Below, one piece after another: positions 23,058 to 32,874 of a stretch of 64,000 nucleotides of DNA. The notes under the pieces were generated by a model, which did no database searches, was not told the DNA's origin, and saw only the letters and a program-made list of their open reading frames with translations. Source of the stretch: Fragum whitleyi (Eukaryota > Mollusca > Bivalvia > Cardiida > Cardiidae); assembly GCA_948146395.1 (NCBI GenBank), contig OX411559.1, positions 27,347,208-27,411,207 of the forward strand, given 5' to 3'. The translations under genes and the position numbers were made by a program. Positions within the stretch are counted from its first letter, which is position 1. Every line of letters begins with the position of its first letter.

Positions 23058-23295
23058 TCAACCCTTGTCATGCTATACCCGGAGTATTCCTTCTTTTGCA
23101 GGGGATAGAGACAAACATCAGCCTGCACATGTGTGCAGTCTGATGTTGGTCTACACCACCTGTTTCTCACTTTCAAACCAGAATTGTCAACATATTTATT
23201 TTTTCAAACAAAAATTGACCTATAGTCAGTGCTTTTTGCCCTTTGATTTTGATGCAAATTTTCAGCCAAAATTTATTAAGCATGACAAGGGTTAA
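23058..23295 (+). mobile_element. TTAA MITE, family T, next to a gene 3' end
   Basis: CAACCCTTGTCATGCTATAC at the left and AAGCATGACAAGGGTTAA at the right; the interior has CATGTGTGCAGTCTGATG. The right end lies 26 bp from the stop codon of the minus-strand gene at 23322, so that gene's 3' UTR probably runs into it. Confidence 0.8.
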
Positions 23296-23321
23296 CAGCT
23301 TTACCTATCTTTTTACAGATT

Positions 23322-24902
23322 TCATACATGTTGTCCATATGTACACCCAGGATTATCCGGTCCTGTCATACAACATTTCCATACATATGATACTTTTACT
23401 AACTTTCCTCGATCAGAATATTGTTCTATTCTTTCTTTACCTTTAGGATGAAAGTTACATGCTTTCTTGTGATTGTCATTCAAAGTGAATAATTTGTTAC
23501 ATCGCAAGCACTTTGTCACTTGTCCAACTGGTTTGAACGCTTTACCTTTGTTTTTCTTAACTTCATCAAGAGATTTCATTAATGATCTGAAAGTTGGTGG
23601 ATCTTGACTTGTCCTTTCTTGATTTCTCAATGCCTCTTTTCTTTTCTCCTTTGCCTTTTGTTTCTTTTCATACTTTTCCTTCTCTTGTTGCCTAATTATT
23701 TCCAAATTACGTTCATGTAGTTTTGGACCATTAATTTCGAATTTGGTTGACCAAGTGTGTAGTGCTGAAGGTAGAAGTTTAATGTCCTTTTTGAGAGCAG
23801 GCGGGACCTCACCAGCAAACAATGGAGCAGGTTTACCTGTAAGAGCAGGAGGTAACGCAGGCTGTGTAGTGGGAGGTACCTTCAGACCTGTACCAACCAT
23901 TTTATAGTTCTCCATCTTGGATAGAGCTTCATTCAATGAGCTTTCAAGTTTTTTAGCACTACGTCTGAGCTTTGAGAGCTTTTCCTCTGATATTGTTATG
24001 TTTTGATCAGCTGGAGGTATAGGTGTTGGAGCACTGTACATTGAAGAGCTTGACTTAGTCCTTACTGATTTATTTGTGGCATTTTTCAGAAAGGATTCAG
24101 TTTGTGAGGCATGATCTTCAATACTTTTGTCAGTTTTCTGTTTGACACTATCTTTCTCTGAACTTTTAGAGCTGTCCTTCTCTTTCTTGATATCATGAAC
24201 CTCTTTGAACTTTTTCAGAGTCACTTCTTTTATTTCTTGTAACTTTTCATGCAATCTTTCTAATTCTTCTTGTTTCCTTTGTATGGCTTTTCTCATTCTT
24301 TGCATTTCACTATAACTTTGTTTATTTGCAACTTCCAGAGTTTCAAGTCTAGATTTAGCTTCCTTATGAGCCCTTTCAGCATGATGTTTTAGAGCTTCTA
24401 TGTAAGCTTTGAGCAAACTTGGTAAACTAGCTTCAGAAGCTTTATCTTCTGCTCTCAATATCTGTAGACAAGTTATTCTATCTTCCATGAGTGAATTCAT
24501 AACACCAGTAACTATTTCAATATACATGGGTAATGCAGTTCTAGGTTCTTGTTCAGCTATATGATTCAGAGTTTCTTCAGGTATGTTACAACATTCTGCC
24601 ACTAATTTCATCTGTTCACAACTCTCTTGTAAAGCTTGCTGATGTTTCAGTGTCTCCTTTCTATGGTTTTCTATCTCTTGCATGGCTGCCCTTGTTTTCT
24701 GTCTCCAGCCCTCTCTCTCCTTCTGTATCTGAAGTCCCAGCCATTTTGTTATCTCCGCAGTGTTGTCTTGCCATGTTTGACCGTGAAGCTTGGACCCCTC
24801 ATTGGTCAAGAAATGATGGACAGCAGCATTGATGTCATCATCAGTCCTTATAGCTGCGAAATGTTGAGTTGTTGGTAGTGGATGCATACTTGTTATGTCC
24901 AT
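23322..24902 (-). CDS. Coiled-coil protein with C-terminal CHORD-like zinc-binding module
   Basis: An uninterrupted 526-codon frame. The ATG at 24902 is preceded in frame by a TGA five codons upstream, which fixes the start. A 3' splice-like TTTCAG reads on the minus strand just upstream (about 24948), so a 5' UTR intron is possible. Residues about 45-75 and 165-245 are Lys/Glu/Gln-rich and heptad-like; 250-400 is Ser/Pro/Lys-rich and probably disordered; 400-440 is a basic charged helix. The C-terminus has C465-x2-C468, C482-x2-H485, C510-C511, C520 and H525 (ending GCTYGQH). This order and spacing resembles CHORD domains, except that the first pair is CX2C rather than CX4C. The last codons CAT GTA TGA could also be a 5' splice site. 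I do not recognise the family; the function is unknown, and zinc binding is inferred from the residues. Confidence 0.8.
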   Translation of the reverse strand: MDITSMHPLPTTQHFAAIRTDDDINAAVHHFLTNEGSKLHGQTWQDNTAEITKWLGLQIQKEREGWRQKTRAAMQEIENHRKETLKHQQALQESCEQMKLVAECCNIPEETLNHIAEQEPRTALPMYIEIVTGVMNSLMEDRITCLQILRAEDKASEASLPSLLKAYIEALKHHAERAHKEAKSRLETLEVANKQSYSEMQRMRKAIQRKQEELERLHEKLQEIKEVTLKKFKEVHDIKKEKDSSKSSEKDSVKQKTDKSIEDHASQTESFLKNATNKSVRTKSSSSMYSAPTPIPPADQNITISEEKLSKLRRSAKKLESSLNEALSKMENYKMVGTGLKVPPTTQPALPPALTGKPAPLFAGEVPPALKKDIKLLPSALHTWSTKFEINGPKLHERNLEIIRQQEKEKYEKKQKAKEKRKEALRNQERTSQDPPTFRSLMKSLDEVKKNKGKAFKPVGQVTKCLRCNKLFTLNDNHKKACNFHPKGKERIEQYSDRGKLVKVSYVWKCCMTGPDNPGCTYGQHV

Positions 24903-24949
24903 TCTAACTCCAAGTCATTCATGCTTGTGAGTCACTGGCTTTTTCCTCT

Positions 24950-25404
24950 GAAATTTATGTAGTATATTATTGTATTTTATAGGCAATTATTCTGAATTAC
25001 TCAAATGAAGATTATTTTACAATCTGTTTGGTAAAGAACATACTGTAATAACAAGCAATGGAATCTAAAAAACTGCATATCAAGCTCTTATTCTTATTTT
25101 AACAACAATCTAATAAAACTTCCTGAATTACAAGTGGAAAAAGATAAATACCAAAGATTCAAATTACTTCGTTATCAATCTAACTTTTAATTGCATCAAC
25201 GAGGCAAATAGATAATATGTATGTCTGGATTCAATTAAATGAACTTAGCACAGCAATCTTACTCAGGTTAACGACATCATTATACATGTAAATTCAAAGC
25301 TTAATTGTGGTGCATTATTTGATAAAATGCAAACACATAACTTCTCAATTTTCAAGATTGTTCATGATCCTTGAAAATTTATTATGCAATGAATTCTTTT
25401 TTTG
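24950..25404. other. Upstream region of the minus-strand gene
   Basis: AT-rich, no element ends. It may hold the 5' intron and promoter of the gene at 23322-24902, but no first exon or core promoter motif could be identified. Confidence 0.35.
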
Positions 25405-25570
25405 TGCCCCGTATCGAGAGATCGGGGGCATATTGTTTTACTCATGTCCGTCCTTCTGTCTGTCTGTCTGTCCGTCCATCTGTCCGAAAACTTAACCCGA
25501 AAACTTAACCTTTGCCTTATCGAGAGATCGCTGTTACGGGGGCATTCGTGTTTCACAAACACATCTTGTT
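25405..25570 (+). mobile_element. Pearl D-type short element
   Basis: The head TGCCCC-GTATCGAGAGATCG-GGGGCA is followed by a TCTGTCTGTCTGTCCGTCC tract. The tail has TATCGAGAGATCG again, GGGGGCATTC, the hairpin GTGTTT-CAC-AAACAC and CTTGTT (25565-25570). There is almost no core. The next element begins at the following base. Confidence 0.7.
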
Positions 25571-26758
25571 TAGCTCACCTGAGCACAACATGCCCCTTTT
25601 CAAAATTTGTTAATAAATTTTGATTGGCCCATAAATATGGGGGTGGCAGGGCAGGGCTTATTTGAGCCCATTTCTTTGAACCACCTCTCCTCCTGAACTA
25701 CTAGGCCGATTTCAATGAAACTTTACCAGAATGTTCCTTGAGTGACCCTTTTCAAAAATAGTTCGAAAAATTTTGATTTCCTCATAAGAATGGGTGTGGC
25801 AGGGCGGGCTTATTTTGAGCCCGGAATCTTTGAACGACATCTCTTCCTGAACCACTTGGCCAATTTCAAAGAAACTTCACAGAATGTTCCTTGGGTGACC
25901 CTTTTCAAAACTTGGTGGTGAAATTTTGATTGGCCCATATATATGGGCGTGGCAGCGCAAGGCTTATTTTGAGCCCGAAATCTTTGAACGACATCTCCTC
26001 TTGAACCACTGGGCCAGTTTCATTGAAACTTTACCAGAATGTTCCTTGGGGAACCCTTTCAAAAATTGTTCACTAAATTGTGATTGGTCCATAAATATGG
26101 GCGTGGCAGGGCGTGGCATTTTTTCTACTTTGAAATCTTTGAACGACATCCCCTCCTGAACCACTGGGCCGATTTCAATGAAACTTTACCATTATGCTCC
26201 TTGGGAGACCCTTTTTAAAAATTGTTCCTAAATTTTTGATTGGCCATAAATATGGGCGTGGCAGGGAGGGGTTTATTTTGAGCCTGAAATCTTTGAACTA
26301 CATCTCTTCCTGAACCTCTTGGCTGATTTCAGTGAAACTTTACCAGAATGTTCTATCGGTGACTCTTTTCAAAACTTGTTGGTGAAATTTTGATTGACCC
26401 ACAAACATTGGCGTGGCAGGGTGGGGCTTATTTTGAGCCCAAAATCTTTGAACAATATCTTCTCTTGAACCATTCCGCTGATATCAATGAAACTTTATTG
26501 GAATGTTAGGATGACCCTCTTCAAAATAAGTATGCAAAATTTTGATTGGCCTATAAATATGGGCATGGTAGGTGGGGGCTTTTGAGTGGCCTCAGTAAAA
26601 AGTGGGTGGGCAGGGCCTATTATCACTTTAAATTCTTGGAATAACATCTCTCCATCAGCAATTAGGCAATGAAACTTTGTAAGAAAGTTACTTGGATGGG
26701 TTCCAATGGCCCAATAAAATTCAGGTGAGTGGTTTACGGCCATTCTTGACCTCTTGTT
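25571..26758 (+). mobile_element. Pearl/HINE-like element, B-type ends
   Basis: It starts TAGCTCACCTGAGCACAACA, lacks the usual microsatellite, and runs through about seven core units of roughly 155 bp (ATGGGCGTGGCAGGG, TGAACGACATCTCCTC). It ends TTCAGGTGAGTGG, GGCCATTCTTGACC and CTCTTGTT (26751-26758). The core is the same type as in the A-type element at 711. Confidence 0.75.
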
Positions 26759-26787
26759 TTTGGTAGGATTGCTTTAAACCAATACTA

Positions 26788-26875
26788 GATGACTAAATTT
26801 TAGACTGGTTCAATATCAAATTGCAGATAACATTTAGTTATAGCTGAAACTGGACCAGTCTGAAATTTAGTCATC
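26788..26875. repeat. Palindrome of 88 bp
   Basis: GATGACTAAATTTTAGACTGG pairs with CCAGTCTGAAATTTAGTCATC, with a loop of about 45 nt. Single copy here. Confidence 0.8.
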
Positions 26876-29697
26876 TCAGTTTTTAAGATTCATAATCCTT
26901 AAGAATTAAATAAATTGTATTTTTTTGTAAGGGGGAGGGGAGGTGTATTAAATAATAAATGAATTACCTTCATGGCATTCCAAAAATACCAGACAATTTC
27001 CTCTCATGTATCATTGCAGTTGAATTTAACCTCATGGTATAGTTATCTTCACATCCAAATCTTCAATCAAAATAAAGAGATATAAAAGTCTTTGAACCCT
27101 TTCTTCCTACTTTGATAATATCTTAAATAAATTCATTCTTTGGTATATATTTGCAAAATTTGAGAGTAGCATTATACATGCAAGAAGACATTTTGCTAAG
27201 GGCTTCTTTCTTGAAAAATGCAAAATGTATGCCCTTTTCGCTTAGCCTTGTAGCATCTTCTTTGCTTGTTTCCCTTTTTAGTTTTTAGGCAATGCATGAT
27301 AGAATATTATAATTAGCGCATGAAATGTAATTTGTTTGAAAAAAACAAAACAAGAAAGGCTAAAAAAGGTTTATATAAATAACCCAGTTATCAATAATAA
27401 TTACTTGCATATGCAATGACCCCACCTTGAGGTAGCTTTCTAAGGATGCTCAACTTGCAGTAATTGCAATGAAAAACAATTTGTCCCTAAACATGAAAGT
27501 TCGAGGACCAAACAAGCAAATTATTTCTTTACCACAATATGTTTGAAGCACATGAAGGCATGTCTTATGATTTTTGTGTAATATCATATGAATATTTGTT
27601 AAAAATGAGGAAAAAACATCTTTCTGACCTAGGCTCAATACTGCTCTGTGGCAAATATACTCTTTCCAAAATGAGCAAGTTAAGTGGATGGAGGCTTTGA
27701 AAGGGTTAAGTGGCTTACTAATTAGTTGTGATAATTATCATGAATCAATGGTTAGGTGCTCAAGCTGCTTTAATTGAACTCAAATATTGTTAAAAGTGGT
27801 GTTATATACTCTGACTCAAATAAAACAATTAAACATTACCTGGCATCATCCTTAATATTTCAATCTGTACATCAGAAATCCAATTATTCATTCAACATCA
27901 CTTGAAAAATTTAAATGGACATCGAAAAATTGTTATGTATTAACTTTTGGCAAAGAAGAATCCATTTAAAATCCATGTATTGTAGTATGAGACTATGTTA
28001 TCTATTCACCCTTTGGTCACATTAATGGTTCCATACAAATTGATATTGGATTGCATTTTGACAGATGGGTGCAAAACTATTGTAAGTGCCTATATTTTAT
28101 AGGCACTTACAATAGTTTAGCACTAATCCTGGATTGATATTTTCCTTTCCTGTATTGTACAAAAAGTTTTATATTAGCTCCTGCTGGTTCAAGTATCTTA
28201 AAAAATGTTTTATTTCAAAAGACAAAAAAAAAAGATAATGATTATGATGTATACACTTTTTGGGCAAAAAACTTATTTCAATGTCATTCTTTCCCAATAG
28301 ATTTAAGATATTAATTGCGAAAATGACTTAATTGATTGTCAGTTAGAAAATATGGTCATATTTCATTTTATACTAGCATCAGATAAATGCTATGGTAAGA
28401 TAACTCACCAGTAAGTCTTAGTATAGCCTGGTTAATTTGACCTGACTTTGACCTCTGTGGAAAAAATGTTTAAATAACAATTACCGACATATTTTATCAA
28501 TTAACAAAATGTATAATACATTCAATAAAGTTTGTTATTCATTCCTACGAAAGCACGTGCAAAGCCGAGTAGGAATAATCAGATTTGAATTCATCTAAAT
28601 AGCAGGGGTCAGATTCAAGTCAATAAAACCGCACTATATTTCAGCAGTAATATCATTAAAGATCCCACATCTATTTACATGGTATAGAAAATAGTAGTAG
28701 TTAGTCCTTTTTACCACTTGATTTGAACATTTTATTATGAGCATAAAACATGGATATTTAAACTTGGATTGAGATATTTTATGTGAGGATTGATTATAAC
28801 TTCCGATAATATTGTAAATAATGTTTTAGAATGATAGTACATTGATCTATAATTATATCCTTTATTCATTTGTGCTCTGTATGATGCATAAAATTTTTAA
28901 AAAAAGTTCATTCTCTTATTCATAATTTTACTTTAATTCTCACCTTGATTCATTTAATAAAATACGGTAAATCTTGTTCCAAAATGTTAATCTTAGGAAC
29001 CTCTAAAGATGTTTTCTCATATTTCATGGAATACTTAGGAAACATTACCTTGGCAAGTTAAAGGACTGTTGTTTGTTAGTAATCTCATTATTGCATGTTC
29101 CCCACAGCAACAGAAACATAGGATGTACTCCAGCAATTATTCCAAGCATTTTTACTTGAATCCACTGAATAATTCTTGGAAACCTACCATGGCCACAGAA
29201 TCACTTATCCAAAAGTTAAAACCCAAAGAAATATTTCAAAGAATTTTACCATAATGTAAATCAAACAAGTCTTTCCTAAGTATATTTCTCTCGTTTGACA
29301 CGGTTTGAATCCAGTGAGCTTTCAAATTCAAATTTTCCCATCTTTTATGAAATCTTACTAAGGCATGTTCTCCTGCATGGTATATTACTTACACATTATG
29401 TTCTCGTGGGATATGTCTTTTGAATATTGTGTCGATTTTCTTACAAAACTGCATTATGAAGTAATGAGGTTTTAGAAGGTATTTGACAATCTGAAATACA
29501 CTAAGTATTCCTTTCCTCTTATTCTAAAATAAAATTCTTGGTGATGAAAAATTGGGTTTTTTAAAATTCACAAGTGTTGTAGATCTTGTATACAGTGCAC
29601 TTCTTCTAAATGAGATCTATCCATGTATAAAATCCAATTTTTTTATAAACAAAGGGCAAAAGCTAAAAAATTATGAAAGCAAAAGCTGTTGCCCCAT
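26876..29697. other. Long intergenic stretch without a recognised gene
   Basis: Apart from the hairpin at 28069 I see no exon with convincing splice sites and coding text. It may be intron or promoter of the plus-strand gene whose first visible exon is at 32666. Confidence 0.4.
28069..28123. repeat. Palindromic hairpin, family P2
   Basis: ACTATTGTAAGTGCCTATA and TATAGGCACTTACAATAGT are identical to the arms of the copy at 9650; the outer GTGCAAA and TTTAGCAC also pair. Confidence 0.85.
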
Positions 29698-29829
29698 GCC
29701 CTGCGTTCAGGATGAAAATATGGTGAGAACAGTTTGGGAATTATACCCTGCTTTGCACGCAACTACACATGCAAAGGGTGATAAAAATTGCAAACTTTTC
29801 TCACTGTTTTATCATCCTGAATGTAGGGC
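29698..29829. repeat. Palindrome, family P4 (diverged copy)
   Basis: GCCCTGCGTTCAGGATGA and TCATCCTGAATGTAGGGC pair. The interior ATTATACCCTGCTTTGCA matches the copy at 9111, while the right inner arm is eroded. Confidence 0.75.
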
Positions 29830-30484
29830 AAGTCTCTCAAATAACAAAGGACACCAAAATAATGCCAGCAAGAGTTATGGTTCTTGTTTACTACTTTTCT
29901 CTTCAATGAGATCTATCCACCTATGAGGTCTGAAGTTGATAATATTTATACTTAAGGAGTCATGCTCTGTACAAGTGTAATAGTGACAAGTTTAGTGAAG
30001 GAAGGATGGAATTATAGAGGTAGACCATTACTTAATCCCTTTTGCAAAAATTGCAGTGGATAATATGATCAATGTAATTCTAAAACCTTGTAACTACAAA
30101 TTGATCAAAGCTGCATGTACAACGTTTTTGAATAACAACTACAATAAATGGCTCATTACAAAACTTATTATTTTTATCGAGATTTATAATGTTGCTCATT
30201 GTATACTGTATTAATTTTGGTTTCTTGAATCAATTATTGGATTACTAGCAGAGTTATTTGAAAGAAAAAGTGTGATTATATTGAACCTTGACAGGTTGCT
30301 ACATTGATCCACTCATAATATCAACCATTCTTGGTTACTAAACCTTTCATAAACTATGTGTGGGTGTTCATTTATTAAGTCAATCAAATGGGTTCCTTTT
30401 TCCTTAACATTTCAACCAGTCTTGATTGAACGTTTCCATCAGTCATTAATTAGAAACTTGGCAGTGTAGGTTGAGATCAACTTG
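29830..30484. other. No feature recognised
   Basis: AT-rich spacer. No exon or element ends seen. Confidence 0.4.
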
Positions 30485-30870
30485 TACATCTGTAGTTAAC
30501 AACATTGTGAAATTGACAAGGTGAATGATTTTGGAATGATTTGTATCATCTTAACCCTTTCCTGTTTTACAAAATTTTAGACCTGTCCAAATTCAAGGGT
30601 TTTGCAGACGAAAATTTAAAGTGGATTTAATTTGAAAAACAACCATTCAGTAGGGTAGAAAATAGTGTGGAAAAAGAAGAAATTGCTTGTCAGAAGCAAT
30701 TTCTTCTTTTTTCACAATTGTTTCTCCATCATAACATCACAGGCACGTAAAAAGCAGGGATTAAACAGCAAAGGGTTAAGTGATTTTGGAGCGTTTTGAA
30801 TGGTTTGAGTGAGTGTGTCGAATGAATGACTGGAGCGCTGTGTGAGTGATTTAAAATGGTTTAAAAGCAA
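30485..30870 (+). repeat. Dispersed repeat V, interrupted by a MITE
   Basis: AACATTGTGAAATTGACAAG plus GAATGATTTTGGAATGATTT before the MITE, and TTTTGAATGGTTTGAGTGAG plus GTCGAATGAATG after it, match parts of 41739-42145. The family-U MITE at 30551-30779 separates the two parts. Confidence 0.6.
30551..30779 (+). mobile_element. TTAA MITE, family U
   Basis: TTAACCCTTTCCTGTTTTAC at the left and AACAGCAAAGGGTTAA at the right. Same length as, and nearly identical to, the copy at 7110-7338, including the central AAGCAATTTCTTC dyad. Confidence 0.85.
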
Positions 30871-32146
30871 TGATAGTTTATTTCAGGATGTTCTTAATAA
30901 TAGAAAGTCTACAATGTCTACCAAAGCTTTAAATACAGCAATGATATGCTGTCAATACAGTGTGGCCACAGTCGTTTTTGTTAGCATTTTAAGAAAATGT
31001 TTTATTGTAATTCTATCACAAGCCTTTTAATCCAAGTTCATATTAACAATCGCTGAACAAAAACTTTTCAGAGACAGGGGACTTAATTGGAATTTATGTA
31101 ATGACTGACACATTTCATTCCCTTTGAAAGAAATACTGTAAAGAAGAGTCTGGTGGCCAGACTATGCTGTCAATAGCTGATTCTGAGAAGGTTTATAACC
31201 TTTATTCAGCTCAAATCGAATTTTGTTCTAAGAAATTGCAATTATTCAGACATCCCAATTAGTCTAGGTTAAGATTTTCAGATGGAAAGAAAGTGGAGTG
31301 CAGGTATTGTAGGTTAAAGTCAGCCTGCACACCAGTCCAGTTCAGGGTCATCTTAATCTATATTGTCTGCCAAAGCTTTGAACACAATGGTAATATATTG
31401 TGAGCAGCAAAATACTTAGAGCTAAAACTCCAAAGAAAATATATAGAGAGTAAGTTGGAGTTGAGTTTCTTTTCAATCTAATTTCTTATCACTATATATT
31501 GATATAATGTTAGTCTCTTGCTTTTTACTCGAAATTTTTCAAGAAATAGTATTTTAAGTGTAATTTGAAAAGGAGATAATTTAAATGACACCTTTATTCA
31601 CACATGTACACTATTAAAGAGGAAAAAAGGTTTAATCTACCTTATTAATTATAGATTTTTCATTCTCGGTACTTTATTATTAAACTGAAATTGCCCATTT
31701 AAACATTTATTGAATAGCTAGGGTTGACATTATTTGATAAAGATCAGACATTTTAGAAATTGGATTTATAATATTTTATATAGGAGTGCAAACGCAATAG
31801 CTGATTGACATTCTATGCCATTTTTGACACAATAGGTCTGAACGTACAACTACATATCAGCAAAGTTGGATCCAAATAATTGTACCTACACCAGATGGAG
31901 GGGGTATTTTAGATTTCAAGTTAGATTATTTCAACTATACTTGCTCAAATCCTATCTTGTTGGTACTCATTGGAATCGTCTTGTCAACATCATAGGGTTT
32001 CAATGAGAAATCAAGATTTTAGACTGGCTTTACCCCCCTCTTATCTGGACCTCTGGCTTCAATCTAAGTTGGTAGACTAAGAATTGCCATTTTGAATTTG
32101 TCTTGCCATTGGAATTATGAAAAATTCCATTCAATAATCATAAATT
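30871..32146. other. Spacer with a P3-family relic
   Basis: No exon found. At 31893-32060 the text AGGGGGTATTTTAGATTTCA, TGGTACTCATTGGAAT, GGGTTTCAATGAGAAATCA and GATTTTAGACTGG matches the element at 13575-13770, with one hairpin arm missing. Confidence 0.5.
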
Positions 32147-32353
32147 GCCTGTGCATGACATTTCCAACAATTATTTGTATGCATTATAGACATATTTCAG
32201 GCAGTCTTGTAATCCACACTATATATTAAAACTTCTCTGGGATTGTGAATGAAGAATGTGCGACCATAACCATCTTTTAAATGTGTAGTGAAGACTCTGA
32301 TCAGACTGTGCCGTTGCGCACATGTGAAATTGTTGGAAATGTTGCGCACAGGC
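32147..32353. mobile_element. MITE family Q
   Basis: GCCTGTGCATGACATTTCCA at the left and TGGAAATGTTGCGCACAGGC at the right are inverted. The interior has GTGAAGACTCTGATCAGACT. Confidence 0.8.
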
Positions 32354-32401
32354 CAGTTGAAAGAAAATAGGTTAAGACTTGTCTTGCAAAATAACAACTT
32401 T

Positions 32402-32623
32402 GCAAAATTTTATTAATAAAATCAAAGTGCTTAAAAACACAAGTTGCACCTATTGTATTTCAGTCATTAATTTGAAAATACAAGATTTCAAACTTCTTGT
32501 TTGAAAACATGCATCTGGTGGTATAAACTAAGATCAGACTACACATATGTGCAGGCTGATATTAGTCTATAAGGCTTGCCAAAGCAGGAATATTCTGAGT
32601 TCAGCCTAGCTGACAAGGGTTAA
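32402..32623 (-). mobile_element. TTAA MITE, family T (one end lost)
   Basis: The right end AGTTCAGCCTAGCTGACAAG with GGGTTAA, and the interior ACACATATGTGCAGGCTGAT, match the reverse copies. The left terminus is degraded. It ends 42 bp before the first recognised exon at 32666. Confidence 0.65.
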
Positions 32624-32665
32624 GTAATTGTAAATTGTAAAAATATTATTTTATTTCTATTTCAG

Positions 32666-32874
32666 TTGGCAGTGTGCAGCAGCTTCAGTCCAAGTTGATG
32701 TACGAGAATCGACATTACCAATGTATCTTACGTATGAAAGATGAGGAAATTGTAAAATTACGTGAAGATCAACTTGCTGCTAGATACAAGAGTAAATTAG
32801 ATCCGCAGATAGTGTCTGACAGAGAGGATCAACTGAAAACTGAAATTTACCTTCTGAAACAACAGATTGAAGCA
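32666..32874 (+). CDS. Exon 1 of the recognised set (coiled coil)
   Basis: Acceptor TTCTATTTCAG, donor GCA-GTATGA. After a 2-nt partial codon it encodes 69 residues, beginning GSVQQLQSKLMYENRHYQ, with Leu/Ile at heptad-like positions and ending LLKQQIEA. It ends in phase 0. Confidence 0.8.

Noticed and set aside
29069..29254. Possible exon after CCCCACAG
   Set aside because: The acceptor-like site is plausible, but the frame starts before it, no donor fits, and the translation does not resemble neighbouring exons.
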